Assembly (NCBI GenBank): GCA_963773605.1
Contig: CAVZBT010000010.1
Location: forward strand, 372,001-436,000
Direction: 5' to 3'
Length of the DNA stretch: 64,000 bases
Source: CAVZBT01 sp963773605
GTDB lineage: Bacteria > Acidobacteriota > UBA6911
Shown: positions 10,342 through 17,872 of the stretch, one piece after another
Numbering within the stretch: the stretch's first letter is position 1
Layout: every line of letters begins with the position of its first letter
Position numbers and translations under genes: made by a program
Notes under the pieces: model-generated
What the model was told of the DNA's origin: nothing
What the model saw: the letters and a program-made list of their open reading frames with translations, nothing else
Database searches by the model: none

Positions 10342-10557
10342 CTAACTGTACGGCAATGGGTCTCGTTGGACTAGCTCCTGGATGCTGGTAAACTCGCTTT
10401 CGTCCGGAGTTGCTGCCCTCCGGGCCCGGATGGGATTGAGGTCCACGTAGACCATGCATGCGGCGATGGCCGCCTCGTCAAGTAGCGCCTGGCATTTGAA
10501 CCGCGATTCCCAGAACCGGGCCGGCGCCACCCAACCGGCCCTGACCCTGGTGGACAC
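10342..10557 (-). pseudogene. REP-associated (Y1/IS200-like) transposase, C-terminal fragment
   Basis: About 55 of its 71 residues match the conserved C-terminal part of RAYT/Y1 transposases: FWESRFKCQALLDEAA, VYVDLNPIRA and SEFTSIQE. The catalytic N-terminal region with the HUH motif and the tyrosine is missing, so the copy is dead. The region just upstream (10565-10620) contains short repeats of GAGTTGCA and then the IS insertion. RAYTs normally mobilise short palindromic REP elements. Confidence 0.7.
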
Positions 10558-10660
10558 CCACTGCCCAGGTTGACTCTAGAGTTGCACTCCAGAGTTGCAG
10601 CCTTGCAGCTGCCCGTCCGGCGCTCGCGCCAAAATGTGAACCTATTTTTGCGCGAACCCC

Positions 10661-10664
10661 TTAG
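10661..10664. repeat. Target-site duplication TTAG, left copy
   Basis: TTAG abuts the IS end here and recurs at 12102-12105. It fits the YTAR target preference known for IS5-type elements. On the transposase strand it reads CTAA and supplies the transposase stop codon. Confidence 0.8.
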
Positions 10665-12027
10665 CAGCCCGTGGTGAAAGCCCACTTTCGCGATAACGGG
10701 ACCAGCTGCGGCTGAGCCGACCAAAAAGGAGGGACCGCACGCAACAACTCGTACAGACGGCCCAGGACTTGCTCCAGATGCCCAAAAAGATTCGCGGCGA
10801 GAGCCCGGAGCCGCCCCTGGAGGCTTCGCGGCGTGCCCACGCCGACAAGCGTGCGCATCAGCAGCCCAAGATTCAGGGCCGCCGTGTGAATCAGAAGGAT
10901 ATTCGAGCGCCCGCGCAGGTAGACTCGCCGGAGCCGGCCTGTTTCGTAGGCATGCGCGAACGGTCTCTCCAGAAACTCGCCACGCCGGCGGAGCAGCTCT
11001 CGCCCCCGCACTCCACGAATCCGGCGTCGATTGCCGTACACCGCATCGCGCGCCGACTCATTCTTCTTCCAGTTCCGGCGACCTCGCTCGGGTTCAGAGA
11101 TATACGTTCGGATGTCCAACTCCGTGAGATCCTGCACTATCCGGTTGCTGTGATACCCCTTGTCGGCCACCAACTCCTCAATCCCGTCACTCTCCGGGCG
11201 AACCTTCTCGACTTCTCCGCCGCCGTCGTGAGCGTCTCTTCGATGGTCTGGGTATCGCCTGCGTCCGCGGGTTGCACGGTCACGGCCACGACCGCACCGG
11301 TCTCGAGGTCCACGGCGTTTTCGGCCTTGTGTGCCAGGTGCGTGGTCCCGTCCTTCATCTTCGTGATGCGGGCATCCGGGTCGTGCGGGTGCGTCCAGTC
11401 CTGGTTGGACACCTTCTTCTTCCGTTTGCGGTCGAGTCGGGCCAAGTCCGCGCGGGTCGGCGTGGCGATCCCCGAGGCGGTGGCCAGTCCGGTCAGGAAC
11501 GCTTCGTAGCTCTCGCCGGTGTCCCACCGCACGATGCTTCGCAGCGCCGCATTCGCTTCCAGCGTGGTCGCATCGATGCCAACCGTCTTACCCTTCACCA
11601 GGCCTGCCTCCGCAAGACGTTCCAACATCCAGGTGAAGACTGCCCGGTGGGTCTCGACGTCGATCAGACGCCGCGTACGCGAGATCGTCGAGTGATCCGG
11701 CGGCTCCTCGTGCAACTCCAGCCCCAGGAACTGACGAAGGCTGAGCGAGTCCGCGGCACGCCAGGCAATGCCTCGCTCGGAATCGAGTCCTTCGAAGTAC
11801 CCGATCATCAGCAGGCGGAAGTAGCGACCCGGAGGCAAGCTCGGGCGCCCCATCTTGTCGGCGTAAAAGGGAGCGCACAACCGCTCAACGTTGGCGTCGA
11901 AGCCGGCCTTGTCGAGGACTTGGTCCAACCGCGCATAGAAGGGAGGCGACGGACTTCTCGGAAGATCCTGGGTCGCCACCCAGATCGACCCTTGCTGAGG
12001 CTCTCGTTTGCGCTTTCCCACTGCCAT
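10661..12027 (-). pseudogene. DDE transposase, IS5/IS1182-like, frameshifted
   Basis: Starting at ATG 12027, the first part has the typical IS1182/IS5 N-terminus (GRPSLPPGRYFRLLMIGY, PDHSTISRTRR), the first catalytic Asp in VGIDATTLEANA, and the second Asp region in AENAVDLETGAVV. The frame breaks at about 11208-11222 by one missing base (or two extra) and continues in another frame with VADKGYHSN, the Glu region (RRIRGVRGRELLRR...) and a C-terminus ending FTTGC. The stop TAA comes from the target-site duplication. No slippery heptamer is visible at the break, so programmed frameshifting is unlikely. Confidence 0.75.
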
Positions 12028-12101
12028 GTGCGCAGTGTAGTCGAAGTGGAGCGCGATATCTATATCAAATATCCTATATCAAATACTTTTACCACGGGCT
12101 G
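10665..12101 (-). mobile_element. IS element, IS5/IS1182-like, 1437 bp
   Basis: The left end starts CAGCCCGTGGTGAAA at 10665; the right end is its inverted counterpart TTTACCACGGGCTG ending at 12101. This gives terminal inverted repeats of about 15 bp with one mismatch. TTAG direct repeats flank both ends. Inside is one transposase gene, now frameshifted. Next to the right end, inside the element, are two exact copies of the 11-mer TATATCAAATA (12061-12071 and 12075-12085), upstream of the transposase start, possibly transposase-binding or promoter sequence. The element sits exactly at the stop codon of higA. Confidence 0.85.
12061..12085. repeat. Two direct 11-bp repeats at the IS end
   Basis: TATATCAAATA occurs at 12061-12071 and 12075-12085 with a 3-bp spacer, between the transposase start and the right inverted repeat. 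It is strikingly AT-rich in a GC-rich context. Confidence 0.8.
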
Positions 12102-12105
12102 TTAG
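12102..12105. repeat. Target-site duplication TTAG, right copy
   Basis: Second copy of the 4-bp duplication. Read on the minus strand it is CTAA, whose TAA is the stop codon of higA. Confidence 0.8.
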
Positions 12106-12410
12106 GCTGCCGCGCGCGGCTTGATCTCTCTCTCGATCTTCGCAGCCGCCTGGCGACAGGTGACCTCCAGATCGTAGTGAGCTTGCATATTGAGCCAGTA
12201 CTCGGGTGAGAATCCGAAGTAGCGAGCCAAACGCAATGAAGTGTCGGCAGTGATTCCTCGCCTGCCTCGCACAATCTGACTCAGCCGGTTGGCCGGAACC
12301 CGCAGCTCCCTGGCCAGCCGATTGATGCTCAGGCCCAGTGGTTCGAGCAGATCCAGCTTCAGAATCGCACCTGGATGCACTGGCGGTCGCTGTTTCGCTG
12401 TCTTCGTCAC
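12102..12410 (-). CDS. higA: HigA-family antitoxin
   Basis: 102 residues. It is a HigA/XRE-type antitoxin beginning PPVHPGAILK, with a helix-turn-helix (SINRLARELRVPANRLSQIV) and the family signature TADTSLRLARYFGFSPEYWLNMQ. It should bind HigB and repress its own promoter. It follows higB by 9 bp on the same strand, the toxin-first order typical of higBA. The IS is inserted precisely at its TAA stop, so the protein is intact, but any native 3' untranslated region has been displaced. Confidence 0.9.
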   Translation of the reverse strand: MTKTAKQRPPVHPGAILKLDLLEPLGLSINRLARELRVPANRLSQIVRGRRGITADTSLRLARYFGFSPEYWLNMQAHYDLEVTCRQAAAKIEREIKPRAAA

Positions 12411-12419
12411 GCCCTTCTC

Positions 12420-12698
12420 CTAATGGTAATCTGCGATTTCAACCTCGTATGCATCGCCGTCACGCCACACGAAGCAGATCCGGAATTGATCGTTGACCCG
12501 GATGCTGTGTTGTCCTTCGCGGTCGCCCTGCAGTGGTTCCAGGCGATTGCCGGGAAAAAGAGCAAGATCCGAGATTATCTTAGCGGCGTGAATTTGGACG
12601 AGCTTTCTCTCAATAACCAGAGCAAGGCGGTTGAACCGTTTGGAGTATCGGCCGTGAAAAATGATCTCCGCATCTCTGGATCGGAACGATCGAATCAC
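12420..12698 (-). CDS. higB: HigB/RelE-family toxin
   Basis: 92 residues with a GTG start at 12698. It is a RelE/ParE-superfamily mRNA interferase of the HigB type, with the conserved segments FRSRDAE, LEPLQGDREGQHSIRVN and FRICFVWRDGDAYEVEI. It should cleave mRNA on the ribosome when freed from HigA. A sigma70-like promoter ends 5 bases before the start codon, which suggests a leaderless transcript. It is intact and complete at the usual family length. Confidence 0.9.
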   Translation of the reverse strand: MIRSFRSRDAEIIFHGRYSKRFNRLALVIERKLVQIHAAKIISDLALFPGNRLEPLQGDREGQHSIRVNDQFRICFVWRDGDAYEVEIADYH

Positions 12699-12703
12699 AG
12701 GGC

Positions 12704-12732
12704 ATAGTATGACGTTGTACGTCCCACGTCAA
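12704..12732 (-). promoter_or_regulatory. higBA promoter with a palindromic operator in the spacer
   Basis: On the minus strand a -35 TTGACG (12732-12727), a 17-bp spacer and a -10 TACTAT (12709-12704) lie just before the GTG of higB. The spacer contains the palindrome GACGTTGTACGTC (12711-12723: two 5-bp arms, 3-bp centre), a natural place for HigA autorepression (inference). Confidence 0.6.
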
Positions 12733-13057
12733 GAACGGATGGATTCCGCCTGACCCGATTCCTATCCCAGGCGATCCACAGCGTGCCTTCATGGTCCACA
12801 TGACCGTGACCCACAAGCTGCCCGTCATGTTCCGGGCCGAATATGTGGCGGAGGTTGACGGCGAATCCTGCAACGGCTGCCGCGCCTGCATGCGGGCGTG
12901 CCAGTTCGGCGCGATCAACTACAGTGCCGCCCTGCGGAAGGCATTCATCCAGCCCCGCGACTGCTACGGTTGTGGCGTCTGCCGTGCCCACTGCACCAGG
13001 AACGCCATCAGGCTGCAGGACCGGCAGAACCTGGCTGTGACCGCCAATCTGTGGTGA
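12713..13057 (+). pseudogene. Dicluster ferredoxin domain, 5'-truncated remnant
   Basis: The frame is open from 12713 (stop at 12710) with no start until ATG 12791. Sequence before that ATG still looks coding (IPPDPIPIPGDPQRAF), so the start is probably lost. Two cysteine clusters, CNGCRACMRAC and CYGCGVCRAHC, match a 2[4Fe-4S] ferredoxin fold. It resembles the C-terminal ferredoxin part of larger iron-sulfur/FAD oxidoreductases. The 5' part appears to have been removed where the higBA promoter now sits. An 88-residue protein from 12791 remains possible. Confidence 0.55.
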
Positions 13058-13114
13058 CACCGCTGTTCCTCAAGGAGCTTTCGCCGCCATCGGCAAAGAT
13101 CACAACCCAGTCGT

Positions 13115-14296
13115 TTACTCACTCTGTGATAGAGACCTGTTCCGGCCCAGAAACCGTATGGCGGTTTGCAGGGCGACAATACCTCCGCAACTGATCGCCG
13201 TGACCCAGAATCCGCTGCCCACACCATGGTTCTGAGCGATTTGCCCAACCAGCCACGGCGCGGTCATTCCGCCTGCGAGTGCTACGACAAAAATGACGCT
13301 GAAAGCGGTCCCGGAGAACTCGGCGAATACGGTCCCCGCCTGAGCAAGGGTTGTTGGAAAGATGGCGGCAAAGCCCAAACCGATACACGCAACCAGAACT
13401 GCTGCCACGTGGGGGCTGTCGATCAGAATAAGTCCCCCGACGGCGACCAGTGCGAAAAGCGCGCTTCCCGTCACCAGCAAGTTGGAGGATAACCGGGATG
13501 CTATTTTGCTGACGATCCAACGTCCGGCCATAATGGCGCCCCAATAGCCGGCAAGAACGTAGGCCGCATTGCGGGGTTCGAACCCCATCCTCTCCCCCAG
13601 AAACGTGGAAATCCAGCCTCCCATTGTGAATTCATTGCCGCTTTGAAAAAAGAGGAGAAAGGCAAATAGAAACAGCAGTGGGTTGCCGAGGGCTATTCGA
13701 AGAGCGCCGGGCGCCATACCTCCCTGGTGCTTGGGGGGCGGAAAACGAGCCAGGAAAAACAACACTAAAGGTGCCAAGGTAAGGGAAGCCAGGAATACCA
13801 GGATATTCTGCAGTCCTGCCCACTCCAGCAGAGAGCCAACCAGAAAAGGAGTCAACAGGGCTCCGCATCCGAAGAAGATGCCCAGACGGTTGAGAGCACT
13901 GGCGCGTCGGTCGGGGCTGATATCGTTGATCAGGGCATTCGTCGCTCCGTTCAGGGCGCCTCCTCCCAATCCGAGTATCGCCAACGAGCCCAGGATCGCA
14001 CCGTACGAACGAGCCAATGCCAGAGTTGCAAAAGTACCCCCCACCATGATCAGGCTAGTGGTGAGAAGGGCCCTGAACCCGAACCGGTCGCAGATTGGGC
14101 CGAAAAGGAGGGAACCCACCAGCATTCCAAAGTTCATCAGCAGGAACAGCCGGCCGGCATCCAGCTTTTCGAAGCCGACCAATGCTGACATCGCCGGGAG
14201 CAACGACCCAAGCGACGACATCACGATGCCAAAGACAAAGGCACCCGTAAAAATGGAAGTTTGCAGGCCCCGGTAGCTATTTGTCGCAGCCGCCAT
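13115..14296 (-). CDS. MFS permease, probable sugar/aminosugar transporter
   Basis: 393 residues from ATG 14296 (a TTG 10 codons upstream is less likely). It has twelve predicted hydrophobic helices and the MFS motif between helices 2 and 3 (GPICDRFGFRALL); helix 4-5 is glycine-rich (LGLGGGALNGATNALIND), as in the FucP/NarK-like sugar symporters. It lies downstream of the SIS-domain gene on the same strand, 116 bp apart, diverging from gntR. In this context it is the likely inner-membrane importer for the aminosugar or muropeptide-derived sugar handled by the locus (inference). Confidence 0.7.
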   Translation of the reverse strand: MAAATNSYRGLQTSIFTGAFVFGIVMSSLGSLLPAMSALVGFEKLDAGRLFLLMNFGMLVGSLLFGPICDRFGFRALLTTSLIMVGGTFATLALARSYGAILGSLAILGLGGGALNGATNALINDISPDRRASALNRLGIFFGCGALLTPFLVGSLLEWAGLQNILVFLASLTLAPLVLFFLARFPPPKHQGGMAPGALRIALGNPLLFLFAFLLFFQSGNEFTMGGWISTFLGERMGFEPRNAAYVLAGYWGAIMAGRWIVSKIASRLSSNLLVTGSALFALVAVGGLILIDSPHVAAVLVACIGLGFAAIFPTTLAQAGTVFAEFSGTAFSVIFVVALAGGMTAPWLVGQIAQNHGVGSGFWVTAISCGGIVALQTAIRFLGRNRSLSQSE

Positions 14297-14412
14297 ACGT
14301 GTATTCCCGGTTTCAACGTTTCTCAATGAGGGGCTTTCACACCTTGGTGCCGGGTGAGCACGGGCTCACGACCTGGTGCCGATCCGTGGCCGCGGACCCA
14401 TGTTCATCCGTG

Positions 14413-15201
14413 TCATTGTTTCTCTGCTGTCGAGTCTCCAGCACCCCTCCAGGTACGCGCATAGTAAAAACGGGTGAACGCCTCGTAAACGCGATCCATG
14501 TGGCCGGGAGGAACACCGGGAACATTGGGAGATACGAACGTTGGGGGAACGCCGCCCTTTCGGGCGAGTTGTGCGGCGGTCTCGGCCACAAGGGACATGG
14601 CGATCGCAACCCCCGCCAGAGTTGAGCCCGCGGCAACCCGCTCGATCTGACCGACATCCACCAGTGCGTCTTCCGGAGCAACGCAGTTATCGATCGCAAT
14701 ATGCGCGACATCGGAGAGCTTTTTCCCGCTTGAATGGGTCGCTTTCGCGAGCTTCGCATTCTGGTGCGAGGAGACCGTTATAACGGTGAGGCCCTTGCTT
14801 CGCGCTTCGAGCGCCACGTCGATGGGTGCGGCGTTCATCCCGCCGTGGGAAAACACGAGCATGCAATCCCGAGGTTCCAGAGGATAGCTCTGAAGAAACA
14901 CTTTGGCATATCCTTCCTTCCGCTCCAGCCAGAGAAGTTCACGAGCGCCGCCCGGTCCGATGACGTTGTTCCACATCAGACGCGGGTCATAGAGCGGGAA
15001 GAACCCAACAAAGCTTCCGTAGCGTGGATAAATGTCCATCACAGGAATGACACTGTGCCCGCTTCCGAACACATACACGCGTCCACCGCCGGCGATGGAC
15101 GCGGCCATCTTCTCTCCGGCTGCCTGGATCGCCTGTTTTTGTTTGGATTGTATTTCGTTCAGGATTTCCCGCGCGTTGTCCAGATACGCATCCGCTGACA
15201 T
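14413..15201 (-). CDS. SIS-domain sugar isomerase-like protein (UPF0309-type)
   Basis: 262 residues from ATG 15201, chosen because GGAGG lies five bases upstream; the TTG four codons earlier overlaps that site. It has a SIS fold with the phosphosugar-binding loop VYVFGSGHS, then MLVFSHGGMNAAPIDVALEA and LTVITVSSHQNA, and a C-terminal extension typical of UPF0309. SIS proteins isomerise or hydrolyse phosphosugars; MurQ, the MurNAc-6-phosphate etherase, belongs to the same superfamily. Next to two NamZ homologues and a ROK kinase, a role in MurNAc- or GlcNAc-phosphate processing is plausible but unproven. Confidence 0.75.
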   Translation of the reverse strand: MSADAYLDNAREILNEIQSKQKQAIQAAGEKMAASIAGGGRVYVFGSGHSVIPVMDIYPRYGSFVGFFPLYDPRLMWNNVIGPGGARELLWLERKEGYAKVFLQSYPLEPRDCMLVFSHGGMNAAPIDVALEARSKGLTVITVSSHQNAKLAKATHSSGKKLSDVAHIAIDNCVAPEDALVDVGQIERVAAGSTLAGVAIAMSLVAETAAQLARKGGVPPTFVSPNVPGVPPGHMDRVYEAFTRFYYARTWRGAGDSTAEKQ

Positions 15202-15228
15202 AGCATCCTCCAATATGTGCGTTTCACT

Positions 15229-15354
15229 TCATGATGAGATCCATCGAGCCAATACCTGCAATGAACAAAATCCATTGGTTGGGTGGCACGAAAACGCAGC
15301 CAGGGTCAATCCTAGGCCCACACCCAAGCTCAACAACCAGAACATGGATTTCAT
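15229..15354 (-). CDS. Small 41-residue ORF with signal-like sequence
   Basis: ATG at 15354 is preceded by GGGAGG about five bases upstream, a strong ribosome binding site. The product starts MKSMFWLLSLGVGLGLTLAA and has a Cys at residue 23, then only about 18 more residues, so it may be a small membrane or secreted peptide, a translational leader, or the stub of a truncated lipoprotein. It ends 27 bp before the SIS gene on the same strand. No family is recognised. Confidence 0.4.
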   Translation of the reverse strand: MKSMFWLLSLGVGLGLTLAAFSCHPTNGFCSLQVLARWISS

Positions 15355-15570
15355 CAGACCTCCCGGAGCCACCCAGCTGACCGGGGGAATGGCGCTATTC
15401 GTAAGGCGGGTAATTGCTTCGCGTTCTGCGAAACGCCGCCAGGTCCGCCTCCCGGCCCTGCGCGATTCGGCGCGGGTCCCCCACCTTCCTTGATGCCGGA
15501 CGCGGAAAGCTTCATTGCCCCGGGAGCCTGTTCATCAGGGCCGATCTCGACGGGCCCGCGGACTATTCAT

Positions 15571-15593
15571 AAAGACAGGTTACCAGGTCTTTA
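15571..15593. promoter_or_regulatory. Operator-like palindrome, copy 1
   Basis: AAAGAC-AGGTTACCAG-GTCTTTA: outer arms AAAGAC/GTCTTT and inner GGT-T-ACC. It lies in the divergent region between the minus-strand SIS/MFS operon and gntR. It matches copy 2 (15735-15757) at 17 of 23 positions. It is a likely binding site for the adjacent GntR regulator. Confidence 0.55.
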
Positions 15594-15734
15594 TAATCTT
15601 TGCGGCGATACAGCGTCAAGCAGATATGATCGGAGATGTGGCGGTTGCACTGGCAATTCCCCCTACTTTCTGGGGTGTCCTAAGTTGTCTTGCTCCATCT
15701 TTTCCTTGACGGCAGACGCCAACTCATGGATTAT

Positions 15735-15757
15735 GAAGGCCGGTCATCCGGTCTTTA
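15735..15757. promoter_or_regulatory. Operator-like palindrome, copy 2
   Basis: AAGGCCGG-TCAT-CCGGTCTT (arms differ at one position), ending 32 bp before the gntR start codon. Position and similarity to copy 1 suggest autoregulation by the GntR protein. Confidence 0.55.
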
Positions 15758-15789
15758 GCATCTAATCTAAAAATCGGTCCTCTCGCGCG

Positions 15790-16560
15790 ATGAAATTTCA
15801 AACGGTCGACAGAAATAAGCCGACGCCTCTGTACCACCAGCTCAAGTGCATTCTTCTGGAGTCGATCGGTGATGGACGTTTGAAGCCGAAGGAGAAACTG
15901 CTTGCTGAGATCATGCTGGCCAAACAGTACGGTGTCAGCATGGCCACCGTTCGCCAGGCTCTCGGTGAGATGGAGCGTGAAGGATACATTGTCCGCATCC
16001 AGGGTCGAGGGACCTTCGTCGCGGGTTCTCCGGTGGATTTCGGACCTTCCAATCTGGACAGTTTCACCGTTCAGATGGAAGGTCGCGGAATGCGGCCAAA
16101 TTCGAAAGTCCTCGAACAATCGGTCATCAGGGCAGAACCAGAGCTTGCCGAAAGCATGGGAATGCGGCAAGGGGCGCCGCTATTCCGCCTCACCAGGTTA
16201 CGGCTGGCGGATGCGGAGCCGATGGGAATTCAGACCGCGCATATTCCTTTGGACATGGCGCCTGGGCTGGAGTTAAGGGATTTCCGAAATGAGAAATCCC
16301 TCTATTCCGTGCTTGTCCAAAACTACGGCCTGATTCCCGCGCGCGCCCATGAAACGCACACAGCGATCGCTTTGGACAAGAACCAGGCTCAAATTCTGAA
16401 GACGGTAGCGGGTGCCCCGGCACTTGAGAGTCGCCGTCTGACCCTGCTCGAATCCGGATCCCCTATGGAATTAGTCCTTTCGGTAATGCGGGGGGACCGT
16501 CACCGGGTTGTCCTGGACCTGACGGCGAGGAACGTCATCCCCGGACGAAGTAGAAGTTGA
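15790..16560 (+). CDS. GntR-family (HutC/UTRA) transcriptional regulator
   Basis: 256 residues. The N-terminal winged helix-turn-helix has the family signatures TPLYHQLK, LLAEIMLAKQYGVSMATVRQAL and GRGTFVAG. The C-terminal UTRA effector domain includes LFRLTRLRLADAEPMGIQTAHIPL and a closing LVLSVMRGDRHRVVLDL. HutC-type members commonly sense phosphosugars (NagR, DasR) or other small metabolites. With the flanking aminosugar-type genes and two palindromes next door, it is the likely regulator of both the SIS/MFS and the NamZ operons. No clear Shine-Dalgarno is seen before ATG 15790. Confidence 0.85.
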   Translation: MKFQTVDRNKPTPLYHQLKCILLESIGDGRLKPKEKLLAEIMLAKQYGVSMATVRQALGEMEREGYIVRIQGRGTFVAGSPVDFGPSNLDSFTVQMEGRGMRPNSKVLEQSVIRAEPELAESMGMRQGAPLFRLTRLRLADAEPMGIQTAHIPLDMAPGLELRDFRNEKSLYSVLVQNYGLIPARAHETHTAIALDKNQAQILKTVAGAPALESRRLTLLESGSPMELVLSVMRGDRHRVVLDLTARNVIPGRSRS

Positions 16561-16634
16561 TCACCGACGCTGTCGGCAGGAGTTGGTCGGTAAGATCGAT
16601 TGACAGGAATTGATTAGTAGGAGTTGACTGGATT

Positions 16635-17837
16635 ATGTCGCCCCTGATCATTCCATTATTCCTTTACTCTTGCCTCGTCTCCTACCAGTCCCTTACCCCC
16701 GCCAACGACGTGAAGACCGGGCTCGAAGTTCTCGTCGAGAAGAACTTTGCTCCTCTGCAGGGCAAACGGGTGGGACTCCTGACTGCCGACACTGCGGTCA
16801 CGCGGGACCGTCGACGCGCAATCGACGTGTTCGCAAAGGCGCCGAACCTGAAACTGGTGGCGATACTCGCACCCGAGCATGGCCTTTCGGCCGATCGGGA
16901 AGGCCAGGTGGAGGACAGCGTGGACCGCATCACGGGCGTCCCGATTTACAGCCTCTACCAGACCGGACGTCATCATCCAACGGCGGAGACGCTGAAGGAA
17001 TTGGATGCCCTCGTGTATGACCTCCCTCAGTTCGGAGCCCGTTTTCTCACCCGCATCACTTTGTTGGGCTACTGCATCGAGGCGGCGGCACGGCAGGGGA
17101 TTCCCATTTACGTTCTCGATGGGCCGAACTTCATCAACGGCGTCGACGTGGCCGGCCCGCTCCTGGACGAAAAGCATGTTTCCTTTGTGGGATACATGCG
17201 CATGCCCGTGCGCCACGGCATGACAGCCGGAGAGCTGGCCCTGATGTTCAATGGCGAACGACGGCTCGGTGCGGACGTGCGGGTAATCCAGATGGAAGGC
17301 TGGAGGCGCGCGATGTGGTACGACGAGACCGGGCTGGAGTGGATGAATCCGTCCCCGAACATTCGCAATCTCACCCAGGCGGCCCTGTATCCGGGTGTGT
17401 GCCTGCTCGAATCGCCTCAGATATCCGTCGGCCGGGGTACCGATACACCCTTTCAGGTCGTGGGAGCTCCATGGTTTCGGGCCAGAGAGATGGCCGCTCA
17501 TCTCAACGGCCTCCGCCTGCCCGGGGTGAGATTCCAGACGAGGCGGTTCCGTCCGCAGGCATCCGTATATAAAGGGGAGGTCTGCGAAGGTGTGGACATT
17601 CTGCTGACCAACCGGGAAGCGTTTGACCCGGTCCTCACGGGATTGGAACTGTTGGCCGCCGTGCTCAAGTTTCATCCGGAAAAGTTTCAGCTGGAGACCG
17701 TAATGCGACTGCTGGGGAGCGACGAGGCGGCCGCTCGTCTCAAGCGCGGGGAATCCGGGCGCGAGATCCTTGCCGCAATGAAGAGCCAATTGGACGAATT
17801 CATGAGGATTCGTGCCAAATATCTGTTGTACGAATAA
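16635..17837 (+). CDS. namZ: DUF1343 / NamZ-like exo-beta-N-acetylmuramidase homologue, divergent copy
   Basis: 400 residues with a hydrophobic signal-like N-terminus. NamZ proteins (GH171) release MurNAc from the non-reducing end of peptidoglycan fragments. Conserved features here: LAPEHGLS (the acidic PEHG motif), SFVGYMRMPVRHGMTAGELALM, GWRRAMWYDETGL, PSPNIRNLTQAALYPG and SVGRGTDTPF. Compared with the second copy (26635-27849) several motifs differ: LLTADTAV for LITNHSG, DLPQFGAR for DIQDAGVR, DGPN for DRPN and LESPQIS for VEGTNVS. It may therefore have altered specificity. It is the first gene of the plus-strand operon, 35 bp before the receptor. Confidence 0.8.
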   Translation: MSPLIIPLFLYSCLVSYQSLTPANDVKTGLEVLVEKNFAPLQGKRVGLLTADTAVTRDRRRAIDVFAKAPNLKLVAILAPEHGLSADREGQVEDSVDRITGVPIYSLYQTGRHHPTAETLKELDALVYDLPQFGARFLTRITLLGYCIEAAARQGIPIYVLDGPNFINGVDVAGPLLDEKHVSFVGYMRMPVRHGMTAGELALMFNGERRLGADVRVIQMEGWRRAMWYDETGLEWMNPSPNIRNLTQAALYPGVCLLESPQISVGRGTDTPFQVVGAPWFRAREMAAHLNGLRLPGVRFQTRRFRPQASVYKGEVCEGVDILLTNREAFDPVLTGLELLAAVLKFHPEKFQLETVMRLLGSDEAAARLKRGESGREILAAMKSQLDEFMRIRAKYLLYE

Positions 17838-17872
17838 GCAACGCGAACATGCCGAATTTGGAGGACTAGCGA

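Larger units (their letters stand above)
15355..15789. other. Divergent promoter region
   Basis: 435 bp between the small ORF (minus) and gntR (plus). It contains the two operator-like palindromes listed separately. Around copy 1 the sequence turns AT-rich (TTCATAAAG...TTTATAATC), as expected for a promoter. I see no other gene in it. Confidence 0.6.

Noticed and set aside
11208..11222. Programmed -1 frameshift in the transposase
   Set aside because: No A6G-type or other slippery heptamer and no stimulatory hairpin are visible at the break; a simple indel explains it.
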